The notes beneath the pieces were generated by a model, which searched no databases, was not told the DNA's origin, and saw only the letters and a list, made by a program, of their open reading frames with translations. This document shows, piece by piece, positions 7,701 to 16,170 of a DNA stretch of 64,000 nt. Within the stretch, counting starts at the first letter, position 1; every line of letters begins with the position of its first letter. The translations under genes and the position numbers were made by a program. The DNA lies in the NCBI GenBank assembly GCA_026390435.1, contig JAPLFY010000113.1, positions 1 to 64,000 on the forward strand, read 5' to 3'. The DNA is from Pseudomonadota bacterium (GTDB taxonomy: Bacteria; Bdellovibrionota_B; Oligoflexia; Oligoflexales; CAIYRB01).

Positions 7701-8909
7701 ATGCAGCAACAACCCAAGTCTAAGATCGCTTCACTTGCGGTCATCTACCTGACAGTGTTTATCGATCTACTAGGCTTTGGCATCATTCTGCCACTGCTGC
7801 CCTTCTACGCGGTGCAATTTGGCGCTTCCGGCCTTTGGGTCGGGATTCTAGGGACGGCGTATTCAGCCGCGCAATTTGCGGGCGCTCCTATCATCGGTCG
7901 TTTATCCGACAAGTACGGACGCCGACCGGTCTTGATTGCAGCCTTGTTTGGTTCCGTGGTGTCACTGACCATCGCAGGCTTCGCGACTAATCTTTACCTG
8001 CTGATTACGGCTCGGGCTTTGGCCGGGCTTTTCGGCGGCAGCATCGCAGCGGCGCAAGCCTATGTGGCTGACGTAACAACCCCGGCTGAGCGATCCAAAT
8101 ATATGGGACTACTCGGGGCCTCCATCGGCATGGGCTTTGTCTTTGGACCTGCCATCGGAGCGTCTTTGTCCGGATTCGGATTCGGTACTGCTGCATTAGT
8201 GGCCGCAGCTATAGCCGCTGTCAATTTAGTGGCGGCTCTATTTTTACTAAAAGAATCGCGCACGGTTAGTGGGGCCGAAAGTCGCAGGGCGTTTGCCTTC
8301 GCGGGCTTAAGACATGCGCTACAGAATGATGCTATCCGCTCGGTTCTAGCTGCGACTTTTCTCTGCACATTGGCTTTCGTTGCAATGGAAACCACCTACG
8401 CCCTTCTCGGGTCACGCCGCTTTGGATTGACTCCACATGCTCTCGGCTATGTCTTTACCTATATCGGTATCGTAGTGGTGATCGTTCAGGGTGGTCTCAT
8501 CGGTCGGGTGGTGAAGATTTGGGGTGAGCGACGAGTCGCCATGGTTGGTGCGGTCATCATGATGAGCGGCCTGATCGCTGTGGCGATGGCACCTACCCTG
8601 ACTTGGTCGATTGCATCCTTGGGACTCCTTTCGGCTGGGCAGGCCTTTACATCTCCGACATTAGCGACGATGCTATCTAGATGTGCTAATCGCGATGAAC
8701 AGGGTGGAGTCTTGGGTCTTAGCCAGTCGCTTGCGGCGGCGGCTCGCGGCATCATGCCTGTGATGGCTGGTTGGCTTTTTGATTTCCATGCGGCCCTGCC
8801 GTATCTGGTAGGAGCCACAGTCTGCTTTTTGGCGGCGGGAATCATTGGCGCCGCCGGATCGGCTGGGCTCGTGGTAAAGCCGGAGCAAGGTGCGGCCAAG
8901 ATTGGGTAA
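7701..8909 (+). CDS. MFS drug/proton antiporter, TetA-like
   Basis: A 402-residue, 12-helix Major Facilitator protein of the DHA1 group. After the first helix come motif A, GRLSDKYGRRPVLI (loop 2-3), the R-A-L-A-G-L motif B region, and a motif C-like stretch SIGMGFVFGPAIGAS in helix 5, which is typical of antiporters that export drugs. Substrate cannot be told from sequence; tetracycline-type or other small hydrophobic compounds are candidates. ATG 7701 is preceded by GGAGG at 7684. It is divergent from the PBP gene, and the next gene follows after 17 bases with its own strong ribosome site, so the two may be co-transcribed. Confidence 0.9.
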   Translation: MQQQPKSKIASLAVIYLTVFIDLLGFGIILPLLPFYAVQFGASGLWVGILGTAYSAAQFAGAPIIGRLSDKYGRRPVLIAALFGSVVSLTIAGFATNLYLLITARALAGLFGGSIAAAQAYVADVTTPAERSKYMGLLGASIGMGFVFGPAIGASLSGFGFGTAALVAAAIAAVNLVAALFLLKESRTVSGAESRRAFAFAGLRHALQNDAIRSVLAATFLCTLAFVAMETTYALLGSRRFGLTPHALGYVFTYIGIVVVIVQGGLIGRVVKIWGERRVAMVGAVIMMSGLIAVAMAPTLTWSIASLGLLSAGQAFTSPTLATMLSRCANRDEQGGVLGLSQSLAAAARGIMPVMAGWLFDFHAALPYLVGATVCFLAAGIIGAAGSAGLVVKPEQGAAKIG

Positions 8910-8926
8910 CGCGGGTAGGAGGGCTC

Positions 8927-10042
8927 TTGCAGCGACTACGTTTGACCTGGTGGATACTTCTGATTCTTCTGGCAACTAGTGATCTAATCGCTGCCTCAGA
9001 GAATCCAATCGGTCACATAGCGGTCTGGCATCATCATCGTCCTGCCGTTAAAAGTGTCATGTTGTCGCCCTCTATACCTGGCCGAGTTCTGGCCAATAGC
9101 CTCGTGCAAATTGCCTCGGTACCGGAAGGGTTGGTTCCCAACTCCGATAATTGCTACTGCTTTGATGCCTCCGACGATCGTCTAGCTTACGTTCATACAT
9201 ACTATTACGCGCATAATGCGATCTCGAACTATAACGCGATACTTCGTGAACTTCGTCTGCCGCAGTTGCGAGATGTAATTATCACGTTAATTAAAGATCC
9301 CACGGCTCCTACGTCCGCGTCCGTCGTGCGGAAGCGTCACCCAAATATTACGGTGCGTTATTCCAGTCCGGCGATCGATCCCTTTACGATTGATCGCGAA
9401 ATTGGTCGCTTGATTTTGGGGTTGCTGGTGCCACATTTCCGCCAAAGAATTTCGGGACCAGAAAACGTGCTATCGCCACGCTTACAAGCTGAAGAAGACG
9501 GCGTCGAAGACGGCACAGCAAATATTCTGGCGGCACTCGAGTTAGGTACTGCAGGGAGCTTGGCTCATACGGCGGATACTTTAGATGCTCCTGTCGTAGA
9601 AGATGTCGACTCTTTTGTTCGCTTTCCGGATGTGGTGACCACGCGTCGTCAGGTCGTTAAGGAGCTCATCGATGCACCACGTTTTGCCGCTCGTTATCCT
9701 GTGCATGTCGGTAAGCTCCAGAAGAGTTTGGAAGACCCCGTCCAGGCAGAAAGCCTAAACCAACTCGACGAAAATGCGACATCTGCCATCCTGAACCAGC
9801 CGCTGTGGCACGCGGCGATCCGTTATGGCTTTCGTCCGACCAAAATCTTAGTGCTAAAGGCCTTGGCCGGTTGGTCGTCGCCTGATTATGGCTATGTGGC
9901 ATCCGGCCGTGAATTGGTGATGCAGGCTCAAATTATGGGACAAAAATGGGCGGATTTCCTTAGTGAAGAATATCAGCGTCGCGGGTTGCCGGTTCCTGAC
10001 GCCCGCCTCGAGCTGAGGCCAAACGAAACTCCTGCGAGGTGA
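8927..10042 (+). CDS. Secreted protein of unknown function, possibly a degenerate metallopeptidase-like fold
   Basis: A 371-residue protein with a Sec signal peptide (WWILLILLATSDLIAAS). Start is TTG 8927, chosen because AGGAGGG lies at 8917-8923; no ATG gives a full signal peptide. The segment YVHTYYYAHNAISNYNAIL followed by a conserved-looking strand and DPFTIDREIGRLILG resembles the run-up to the zinc helix of M4/M36-type peptidases, but an HExxH motif is absent (DREIGR sits where it would be). That relationship is speculative. Its stop is 3 bases before the next ATG, so it is in an operon with the phosphatase gene. Confidence 0.6.
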   Translation: MQRLRLTWWILLILLATSDLIAASENPIGHIAVWHHHRPAVKSVMLSPSIPGRVLANSLVQIASVPEGLVPNSDNCYCFDASDDRLAYVHTYYYAHNAISNYNAILRELRLPQLRDVIITLIKDPTAPTSASVVRKRHPNITVRYSSPAIDPFTIDREIGRLILGLLVPHFRQRISGPENVLSPRLQAEEDGVEDGTANILAALELGTAGSLAHTADTLDAPVVEDVDSFVRFPDVVTTRRQVVKELIDAPRFAARYPVHVGKLQKSLEDPVQAESLNQLDENATSAILNQPLWHAAIRYGFRPTKILVLKALAGWSSPDYGYVASGRELVMQAQIMGQKWADFLSEEYQRRGLPVPDARLELRPNETPAR

Positions 10043-10045
10043 CTT

Positions 10046-10879
10046 ATGCGCAGCCTAGAATCAGTTGCGACAACAAAGAGATTGGAGTTTGCTGTGGCCG
10101 CAGCCAAAGCTGCCGGCGCGATAACTCTACGCTACTTTCAAAATAGCTCGCTCCGAGTTGAGACCAAATTAGATAAGTCGGTAGTTACAGATGCAGATCG
10201 CTTGGCCGAGCGTCAATTGCGTGATGCTATTGCGCAAGATTTTCCTGACGATGCGATCGTTGGTGAAGAGTATGGCGAAATTGAAGGTAGTAGTGGTTGG
10301 ACTTGGTACCTAGATCCGATTGATGGCACACAGGCATTTGTTCGCGGAGTGCCGCTTTTTGGCACGCTAATCGGCGTGGAATATCGCGGAGAATCAAAAG
10401 TTGGCGTTATTTTCCTGCCTGCACTTGGTGAGATCGTTTATGCCGGGCGAGGTCTTGGGTGTCACTGGGAAAGGGGTATGCACTGGGACGGACTATGTGG
10501 CTTTTCCCAGGTAGCTAAGACAAAGGCAGTCGTATCAACGGTAAACAATTTAAAAGAGGCTATGTTTTGCACCACATGGATGCAGAGCTTTGTCGATACC
10601 AATAGAGTGAATACGTTTACGCGCCTTTGTGAAGCCACGGGCGTATTTCGTGGTTGGGGCGACTGCTATGGATACGCACTTGTTGCCACCGGGCGCGCCG
10701 AGATTATGGTCGATCCGCAACTCAATGTCTGGGATGCTGCCCCGATGTTAGTGATCTTAGAAGAGGCAGGTGGGCGCTATACCACTTTTGCAGGTCACCC
10801 TGACATCCACGCAGGCAGTGGTGTCGCTAGCAATGGACAGCTGCATGAAGCGACGCTTAAAGTGATTGGTGAGAGCTAG
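10046..10879 (+). CDS. Inositol-monophosphatase-family phosphatase, HisN (histidinol-phosphatase)-like
   Basis: A 277-residue enzyme with all metal-binding motifs of the family: VVTDADRLAE (about 52-61), the acidic GEEYGE, the hallmark DPIDGTQAFVRG and the C-terminal NVWDAAPMLVILEEAGG. The sequence DGT-x-x-F-V-R-G-V-P-L-F-G-T-L-I is closest to the histidinol-phosphatase HisN branch rather than SuhB, so histidine biosynthesis is the best guess; myo-inositol or other sugar phosphates are alternatives. ATG 10046 follows GAGG and comes 3 bases after the preceding stop. Confidence 0.85.
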   Translation: MRSLESVATTKRLEFAVAAAKAAGAITLRYFQNSSLRVETKLDKSVVTDADRLAERQLRDAIAQDFPDDAIVGEEYGEIEGSSGWTWYLDPIDGTQAFVRGVPLFGTLIGVEYRGESKVGVIFLPALGEIVYAGRGLGCHWERGMHWDGLCGFSQVAKTKAVVSTVNNLKEAMFCTTWMQSFVDTNRVNTFTRLCEATGVFRGWGDCYGYALVATGRAEIMVDPQLNVWDAAPMLVILEEAGGRYTTFAGHPDIHAGSGVASNGQLHEATLKVIGES

Positions 10880-10990
10880 ATATAATCCCCGAGTCCTTGA
10901 ATGATTCGATACATCTGCAAAAAAAGCTAAAGTATTTCGGATAAAATGCCGATACGAGAGTGCGCCGTTGGTGCTTTTAGAGGATCAAAC

Positions 10991-11824
10991 ATGACAAAGA
11001 GTGGATTGCTATGGCTGCATCTGGTTCTATCCTATGGCCTCATGTCATCTATTTCATGTAAACCAACCGAAGCTCCCCCACCCAGAATTACTGTGCCACA
11101 ATCTGGTGCAAGCAATTCACAGGGTGGGTATAACTCAGATGGCGCAGCGGCTGACGGCACAAAAAATCAGGCCGGCACTGGTGGTTCAAAAGTCATAGCT
11201 CCAAAACAGGATCTAGGTATTCCAGCTCCAGCTACCGACAATCTTGCGACAAATTCTCCAACAAATGTAGGATCGACCGCAGCTCCAGGTTTTGCTGATT
11301 TATTCTCTAATGGCGGTGCCATAACGTCGCTCATTGGTCAATTTCTCGGCAATTCTGGCGGTCTCGGCAATTTAACTAGTCTATTTGGCGGCGGTGCTCA
11401 GAATTTTACTGGTGCACCGAATAATACAGCCGCGACTAGTGCACCAGTGACACCGCAATCAGTCGATGAGTTAAGAAAAGCGTGCATGGATGCAATTAAC
11501 CAATACAGGTCGTCTATTGGGCGATCTGCGCTGACTCTCAAGGCCGATGCTGGTGCTTGTTTGGATAAGCAGTCTGCAGACGACGGTGCGGTTGGCGGAG
11601 CTCACCGAAATTTTGGCAAATGTGGCGAATCAGCTCAAGATGAGTGTCCAGGATGGGGCGGTGATCCTGGGACTGCGCAAGCTGGTTGCTTAAAAATGAT
11701 GTGGGCAGAGGGTCCAGGCGGTGGACACTATGAGAACATGGCAAATTCTGGATATCGGCAAGTTGCGTGTGGTTACGCTCAAGTCGGTGGCAAATGGTGG
11801 ATGATCCAGAATTTTTATCGCTGA
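10991..11824 (+). CDS. CAP-domain (SCP/PR1-like) lipoprotein
   Basis: The 277-residue product starts at ATG 10991, with AGAGGA at about 10978-10983; an upstream in-frame ATG (10946) would spoil the signal peptide. An N-terminal hydrophobic segment leads to SSISC, a slightly atypical lipobox, then a long Ser/Thr/Asn/Gly-rich linker (about 25-160). The C-terminal 115 residues form a CAP domain: CMDAINQYRSSIG, a short GGAHRNFGKCGES, GPGGGHYENM and GKWWMIQNFY, with several Cys pairs. Bacterial CAP proteins act outside the cell; functions are poorly known. It is convergent with the next gene, separated by one base. Confidence 0.82.
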   Translation: MTKSGLLWLHLVLSYGLMSSISCKPTEAPPPRITVPQSGASNSQGGYNSDGAAADGTKNQAGTGGSKVIAPKQDLGIPAPATDNLATNSPTNVGSTAAPGFADLFSNGGAITSLIGQFLGNSGGLGNLTSLFGGGAQNFTGAPNNTAATSAPVTPQSVDELRKACMDAINQYRSSIGRSALTLKADAGACLDKQSADDGAVGGAHRNFGKCGESAQDECPGWGGDPGTAQAGCLKMMWAEGPGGGHYENMANSGYRQVACGYAQVGGKWWMIQNFYR

Positions 11825-11825
11825 T

Positions 11826-12692
11826 CTACTTTGTCAGCAGGTTTAAAATTTCTGCAACAACAGCTTCGTCTTTGGCGATGTCGATATGCGCCGACTGAGA
11901 GTTGTTAAAATCTTTCTTTGTGTTTTGCGCCACCTCGATTATTCCGGAGTGTAGGACTGTCTGGTCTTCTTGGTAGAAATTTAGCCAAGTTTTGGCGTGA
12001 CTTTCGATACCCGTGATCGTTTCAGTCCTGAAGTCTGAAGGGGATTCTGTGCAGCCTTTTTCAGGACTTGTATTAAACAAAGAATTTAAAAAATTAGAAG
12101 TGGTGCAATTCACCATGCTGATCGGGTCGATAGTGACCAGCCCCATGAGGTTAGTGGATTCATCCAACTCGCTGACTAATTTCATGGAAGTCCAGCCACC
12201 ATACGAGTAGCCGACCACAAACGCATCGGGATTAGTGACGGTGGCAACCATGTCTTTAAATTTTTTTATAAAATCAGGCACCGAGGAATTGAGTAATTTC
12301 TTTGGATCAGCCGATGTCGAGTAGTAAATTTTACTTGGATCGGTAGTGTAACAAGAGACGACATACATAGGATTTGGTTTATTGTTTTTTTTAGCGGCTG
12401 CTAGAACTTTGCTCAATATAGCGGCCATGTTTGTGCCTTGGATGGTATCTGCGGTGTCGGCAAAATTTGGGCAGGTGAAGAAGCCGTCAATGAGAGCGAA
12501 TATCGGTGTCGGCTCTCCAGATCCACCGGGTAATGACCCGCCGGTTTTGGCTTTTTTTGATGGTTCCGAGACGGATGGCTGATTTCCGGCATCGCGAGTC
12601 GTTTTTGATGCGCTCGCTTGTGAACAGCCGGTCGTAAGTAAAATAAACGCTGAAAAAGCACAGATGATTCGGCGCAGGGAATTTGTAGGCAT
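11826..12692 (-). CDS. Lipoprotein with alpha/beta-hydrolase fold
   Basis: A 288-residue lipoprotein: signal peptide with lipobox LTTGC (lipid Cys23), a low-complexity Lys/Ser/Pro linker, then a single domain. GYSYGGW is a G-x-S-x-G nucleophile elbow; TIDPISM and the C-terminal SAHIDIAKD supply plausible Asp and His of a catalytic triad. The closest general family is serine hydrolases/lipases (thioesterase-like), substrate unknown. The upstream region (12693-12919) is AT-rich and contains a short palindrome AAGTTTTTAAACTT (12751-12764) but no recognisable gene. Transcribed toward the CAP-domain gene. Confidence 0.72.
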   Translation of the reverse strand: MPTNSLRRIICAFSAFILLTTGCSQASASKTTRDAGNQPSVSEPSKKAKTGGSLPGGSGEPTPIFALIDGFFTCPNFADTADTIQGTNMAAILSKVLAAAKKNNKPNPMYVVSCYTTDPSKIYYSTSADPKKLLNSSVPDFIKKFKDMVATVTNPDAFVVGYSYGGWTSMKLVSELDESTNLMGLVTIDPISMVNCTTSNFLNSLFNTSPEKGCTESPSDFRTETITGIESHAKTWLNFYQEDQTVLHSGIIEVAQNTKKDFNNSQSAHIDIAKDEAVVAEILNLLTK

Positions 12693-12919
12693 ATATAGTC
12701 CTGTCTAATCCGTATTCAAATTTCCCACTATACGATCCTTATCGGAAAGAAAGTTTTTAAACTTAAAAATAACTATATTTATCTTTAAATACAGATCTTT
12801 GCATCTTTTTCCAGGTCCTCGCCCGAGCCTTCAAATAAACATGGAATATTTTGTGCAGTCTCATGGCTAGTACTGCTGATTCGCGGGCATTAATAATGGA
12901 CTGTTGATCGAGGGACATC

Positions 12920-14380
12920 ATGAGCAAGCATCTACTTTACTTTGGTCTTTTACTGGCTTCCTGCGGGCGTCATGGTGAAACGCCGCAGATGGCGGCCGAG
13001 CCCTCGGTAGGTGCAGTGGCCGCTGCGCCGACCTTACCTGTCAACGCTGTAGCGCCGATTAGTGAAGCGACAGCCAGTGCCCAAGAAAATTTTGGCAACT
13101 CATCCTTCGCCATTGCGGCCGCTTCATCGGCTCGTCTTGGCCAAAGAATACCTAATATGACGCCCTTCCCGAACTCACGGGGTTACGCTGCTACTTACAG
13201 CACAAAGGGATTTATCGATCTAGAAAATGCGTTCTTCAAATCTTTTGGAACTAATGGAAGAACCTGTGCCACTTGTCACTCGCCCTCTACCGGCTGGACC
13301 GTAAACCCAGCCGACATTCAATCTCGTTTTTTACGGACTAATGGTTTGGATCCGATCTTCAGGACAAATGACGGATCTAATTGTGCCAAGGCCGATGTAT
13401 CAACACCGGCGGCTCGTTGGCGTTCCTACTCGCTACTGTTGAGTAAAGGTCTATTTCGGGTGGAGATGCCGATTCCGACCGATGGCGAGTTTGAATTAGT
13501 CGCTGCTACTGGTGTTTATTGCAATAACCCGATGGCAAATAGTGTCCTTCAACTTTTCCGCCGTCCCTTGCCATCAACAAATCTCAAGTTTACCGCTGCG
13601 GTGATGTGGGACGGTCGTGAGTCTGCCCCTGGCCTGACTGTTGCGCAGGCTCTGAGTAAGCAGGCTAACGATGCGATGGTTGGCCATGCCCAAGCGCTGT
13701 CTCAGCTACCCCAAGCAACTCGTGATGAAATAGTGGAATTCGAGACTAGTTTATTTACAGCGCAAGTTTCATCGCTGGCAAATTTAGTTGCAGATGGCGC
13801 TCGCGGTGGTCCACAAGTTATGGCTACGTTGCCATTTTCTATTGGCATCAATGACACGCCAATCAATCCAGTTGTGTTTGATATTTTTGATGCATGGAAG
13901 ACTAGGGCTCGTTCGGCTGGTCAGGCAGCAATTGCTCGCGGCCAAACTGTTTTTAACACCAAAAAATTCCGCATCGTCGGTGTCTCTGGTCAGGACTCTC
14001 AGGATTTCGTCGGTAGCTGTGCAACTTGTCACAACACACCAAACGTAGGCAGTTACTCGGTTCCGGAATTCTTCAATATCGGTATCGGTAGTGCAACTAG
14101 CCGGACGCTAGATATGCCTCTTTACACTGTAAAGAATAAAGTTACTGGTGCAACGGTCGCGGTGTCCGACCTCGGCCGAGCTATGGTGACTGGTAAGTGG
14201 GAGGATATTGGTAGATTTAAGCCCTCTAATCTGAGAGCTGTGGCGACACGCGCACCTTATTTCCATGATGGCTCTGCGACGAGTTTAGAGGACGTGGTCG
14301 GTTTCTATAGCAAACGGTTTAATATCGGCTTCACTCCGATGGAGCGTGCAGACCTAGTGGCCTTCCTGAGATCACTGTAA
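12920..14380 (+). CDS. Di-heme cytochrome c peroxidase/MauG-like lipoprotein
   Basis: A 486-residue lipoprotein (lipobox LLASC, lipid Cys15) with two c-type heme sites, CATCH at residues 116-120 and 367-371, spaced as in the di-heme cytochrome c peroxidase/MauG superfamily. The end of the second domain, APYFHDGSATSLEDVVGFY, is a strong family signature. Such proteins reduce H2O2 or carry out long-range oxidations in the periplasm. Its neighbour on the other side is oxyR, so a role in periplasmic peroxide handling is a reasonable inference. It lies convergent to oxyR, 5 bases apart, and has its own upstream region. Confidence 0.87.
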   Translation: MSKHLLYFGLLLASCGRHGETPQMAAEPSVGAVAAAPTLPVNAVAPISEATASAQENFGNSSFAIAAASSARLGQRIPNMTPFPNSRGYAATYSTKGFIDLENAFFKSFGTNGRTCATCHSPSTGWTVNPADIQSRFLRTNGLDPIFRTNDGSNCAKADVSTPAARWRSYSLLLSKGLFRVEMPIPTDGEFELVAATGVYCNNPMANSVLQLFRRPLPSTNLKFTAAVMWDGRESAPGLTVAQALSKQANDAMVGHAQALSQLPQATRDEIVEFETSLFTAQVSSLANLVADGARGGPQVMATLPFSIGINDTPINPVVFDIFDAWKTRARSAGQAAIARGQTVFNTKKFRIVGVSGQDSQDFVGSCATCHNTPNVGSYSVPEFFNIGIGSATSRTLDMPLYTVKNKVTGATVAVSDLGRAMVTGKWEDIGRFKPSNLRAVATRAPYFHDGSATSLEDVVGFYSKRFNIGFTPMERADLVAFLRSL

Positions 14381-14385
14381 TTTCT

Positions 14386-15327
14386 TCATATACCAATCGT
14401 TCTTTGTGCTAGTCCGGCTTTGAGGAGTTCGCTAGGAATACAAGATTTGATCGTTTCGATTAGTTTACTGAGGATCCCCGAACGGACAAAAGAGTGATGG
14501 ACGACTAGACTTACTTCTCGTGTCGGAATTGGAGTGGAAAAGGGAATGACGCTGCCGCTGCGGCGTGATTCCCAGCGACGAGCTAGATCGGGAAGGACGG
14601 TGTAGCCGTGACCCGTTTCTACCAGTCGGCAGAGAGTCTCTAAACTCCCACTCGCAAATTGCAAATCGCCGACCTTGGGGTTTTTGATCCGGCTCTGCCG
14701 ACAGACACGCAAGCTTTGCTCGCGGAGGCAGTGGCCTTCGGCAAGTAAAAGTAAGTTTTCATTTTTAAGGTCCTGATCGCTGACCGTGTCTAGTTTAGCT
14801 AATGCGCTCTGCTTAGCTGCATACACATAAAATGGCTCATTAAAAAGGGGATGCTCGACCAGTGAGTCCTCCCCTAATGGCGTTGCTAATAGTCCGACAT
14901 CGAGCTTATTGCGTTTTAATCCTTCAATAATGTCCGAGGTCCGACTTTCCTCGATGATCAGTTGCACCTTCGGGTATGAAGATTGAAATTTAGCGAGAAA
15001 AAGTGGCAGCAGATAAGGGGATAGTGTGGGGATTACGGCTAAGCGTAATTCGCCGGAGATATCGTCGCGTGCCTCGCTGATAAGTTCCTCAATAACAGCC
15101 GTTTGACTGATCACGACCCGGCTCTGATCTAAAATCTTTAGGCCGATTGGAGTCGGTTTGATTGGCTGCATGCTGCGATCGAAGATGACGACTCCGAGGT
15201 CGTCTTCCAATTTTTTGATCTGCATCGACAACGTTGGCTGGGTGACGTGACAGGCTTTGGCTGCTTGGCGGAAGTTGCCGTAGCGCTCGAGTGCCACAAG
15301 ATAGCCGAGCTGGGTCAGTGTGATCAT
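14386..15327 (-). CDS. oxyR: LysR-family peroxide sensor OxyR
   Basis: A 313-residue LysR-type regulator: N-terminal winged helix-turn-helix (residues about 5-63, QAAKACHVTQPTLSMQIKKL) and a substrate-binding-type effector domain. GHCLREQSLRVC at 198-209 contains the redox pair Cys200 and Cys209 with the same 9-residue spacing as Cys199/Cys208 in E. coli OxyR, which form a disulfide on oxidation by H2O2. It is transcribed away from ahpC; the intergenic palindrome (15399-15443) is the likely operator controlling both directions. ATG 15327 has only a weak ribosome site. Confidence 0.93.
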   Translation of the reverse strand: MITLTQLGYLVALERYGNFRQAAKACHVTQPTLSMQIKKLEDDLGVVIFDRSMQPIKPTPIGLKILDQSRVVISQTAVIEELISEARDDISGELRLAVIPTLSPYLLPLFLAKFQSSYPKVQLIIEESRTSDIIEGLKRNKLDVGLLATPLGEDSLVEHPLFNEPFYVYAAKQSALAKLDTVSDQDLKNENLLLLAEGHCLREQSLRVCRQSRIKNPKVGDLQFASGSLETLCRLVETGHGYTVLPDLARRWESRRSGSVIPFSTPIPTREVSLVVHHSFVRSGILSKLIETIKSCIPSELLKAGLAQRTIGI

Positions 15328-15398
15328 GGCCTACTTGCTCTCCAGAAGGCGTGGCGCACGCGTAGTAATCCTCAATATTACAGGTAGTTGCTCGTACG

Positions 15399-15443
15399 AT
15401 CAATAAAATCTATCAACCTATAAATATTATAGATTTTATTGAT
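15399..15443. promoter_or_regulatory. Perfect 15-bp inverted repeat, candidate OxyR operator
   Basis: ATCAATAAAATCTAT (15399-15413) and ATAGATTTTATTGAT (15429-15443) are exact reverse complements separated by 15 bases, midway between oxyR and ahpC. The arms carry CTAT/ATAG elements like those of OxyR sites, although the spacing differs from the E. coli four-block consensus. It could also form an RNA hairpin if transcribed. Position and symmetry make an oxyR-ahpC operator most likely. Confidence 0.6.
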
Positions 15444-15535
15444 TGCAGGAAACAGCCGATGATTGTTTTGAAAGTAAGAGAGAGGCACTCAGCCCTCGCT
15501 GCTTTAAATCCAATAATTTTATGAAGGAGTCCAGC

Positions 15536-16102
15536 ATGGCTAGCATCATCAATTCAAAAATCCCAGAGTTCAAAGTCCAGGCATATCACAATGACAATTT
15601 CAAAACGGTGAGCAGTACCGATCTACAGGGTAAATGGTCGGTGTTCTTTTTTTACCCTGCCGATTTCACCTTTGTCTGTCCTACCGAATTAGGTGACATG
15701 GCCGACAAATATGCAGAACTCAAAAAAATGGGAGTCGAAGTCTACTCGGTTAGCACCGACACCCACTTTACCCATAAGGCTTGGCACGACGCATCGGACA
15801 CCATTAAGAAAATCCAATTTCCCATGCTTGCTGACCCAACAGGCCACCTGTCACGAGCCTTTGGTGTCTACATCGACGAGGAGGGTCTCGCCTACCGGGG
15901 CACCTTCGTCGTAGATCCAGAAGGTGCGATCAAAATTGCCGAGATTCATGACAACGGCATCGGCCGTAATGCTGACGAACTAGTGCGGAAGATTCAGGCG
16001 GCTCAGTTTGTCGCTACACACAAAGGTGAAGTTTGCCCCGCTAAATGGCGCCCAGGGCAAGAGACTCTCAAGCCAGGTCTAGACCTTGTTGGGAAAATCT
16101 AA
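15536..16102 (+). CDS. ahpC: Alkyl hydroperoxide reductase subunit C (2-Cys peroxiredoxin)
   Basis: The 188-residue product starts at ATG 15536, just after AAGGAGT (15524-15530); the frame is open further upstream, but without family homology. Typical AhpC: peroxidatic Cys48 in ADFTFVCPTE and resolving Cys167 in GEVCPAKWRPGQ, both at standard distance. It reduces H2O2, organic peroxides and peroxynitrite in the cytoplasm and is recycled by AhpF, encoded 68 bases downstream. Likely induced by OxyR through the operator upstream. Confidence 0.97.
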   Translation: MASIINSKIPEFKVQAYHNDNFKTVSSTDLQGKWSVFFFYPADFTFVCPTELGDMADKYAELKKMGVEVYSVSTDTHFTHKAWHDASDTIKKIQFPMLADPTGHLSRAFGVYIDEEGLAYRGTFVVDPEGAIKIAEIHDNGIGRNADELVRKIQAAQFVATHKGEVCPAKWRPGQETLKPGLDLVGKI

Positions 16103-16106
16103 GCAA

Positions 16107-16140
16107 GAGGGTGCGGGCAGCATACTGCTCGGACTCCCTC
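16107..16140 (+). promoter_or_regulatory. Hairpin between ahpC and ahpF
   Basis: GAGGG (16107-16111) pairs with CCCTC (16136-16140), and GGGCAG (16115-16120) with CTGCTC (16125-16130, one G-U), around a CATA loop. No T-run follows, so it is unlikely to be a full terminator. A hairpin here would fit partial attenuation or mRNA protection giving more AhpC than AhpF. Confidence 0.4.
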
Positions 16141-16170
16141 ATTCCAGCATTTACTAGGGGAGCTAAGACC

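Noticed and set aside
7525-7752. Open frame upstream of the MFS gene
   Set aside because: No ribosome site, no family features and overlap with the MFS start; treated as the divergent promoter region.
12751-12764. AAGTTTTTAAACTT palindrome as an operator
   Set aside because: AT-rich palindromes of this size arise easily in this AT-rich stretch; no regulator context.
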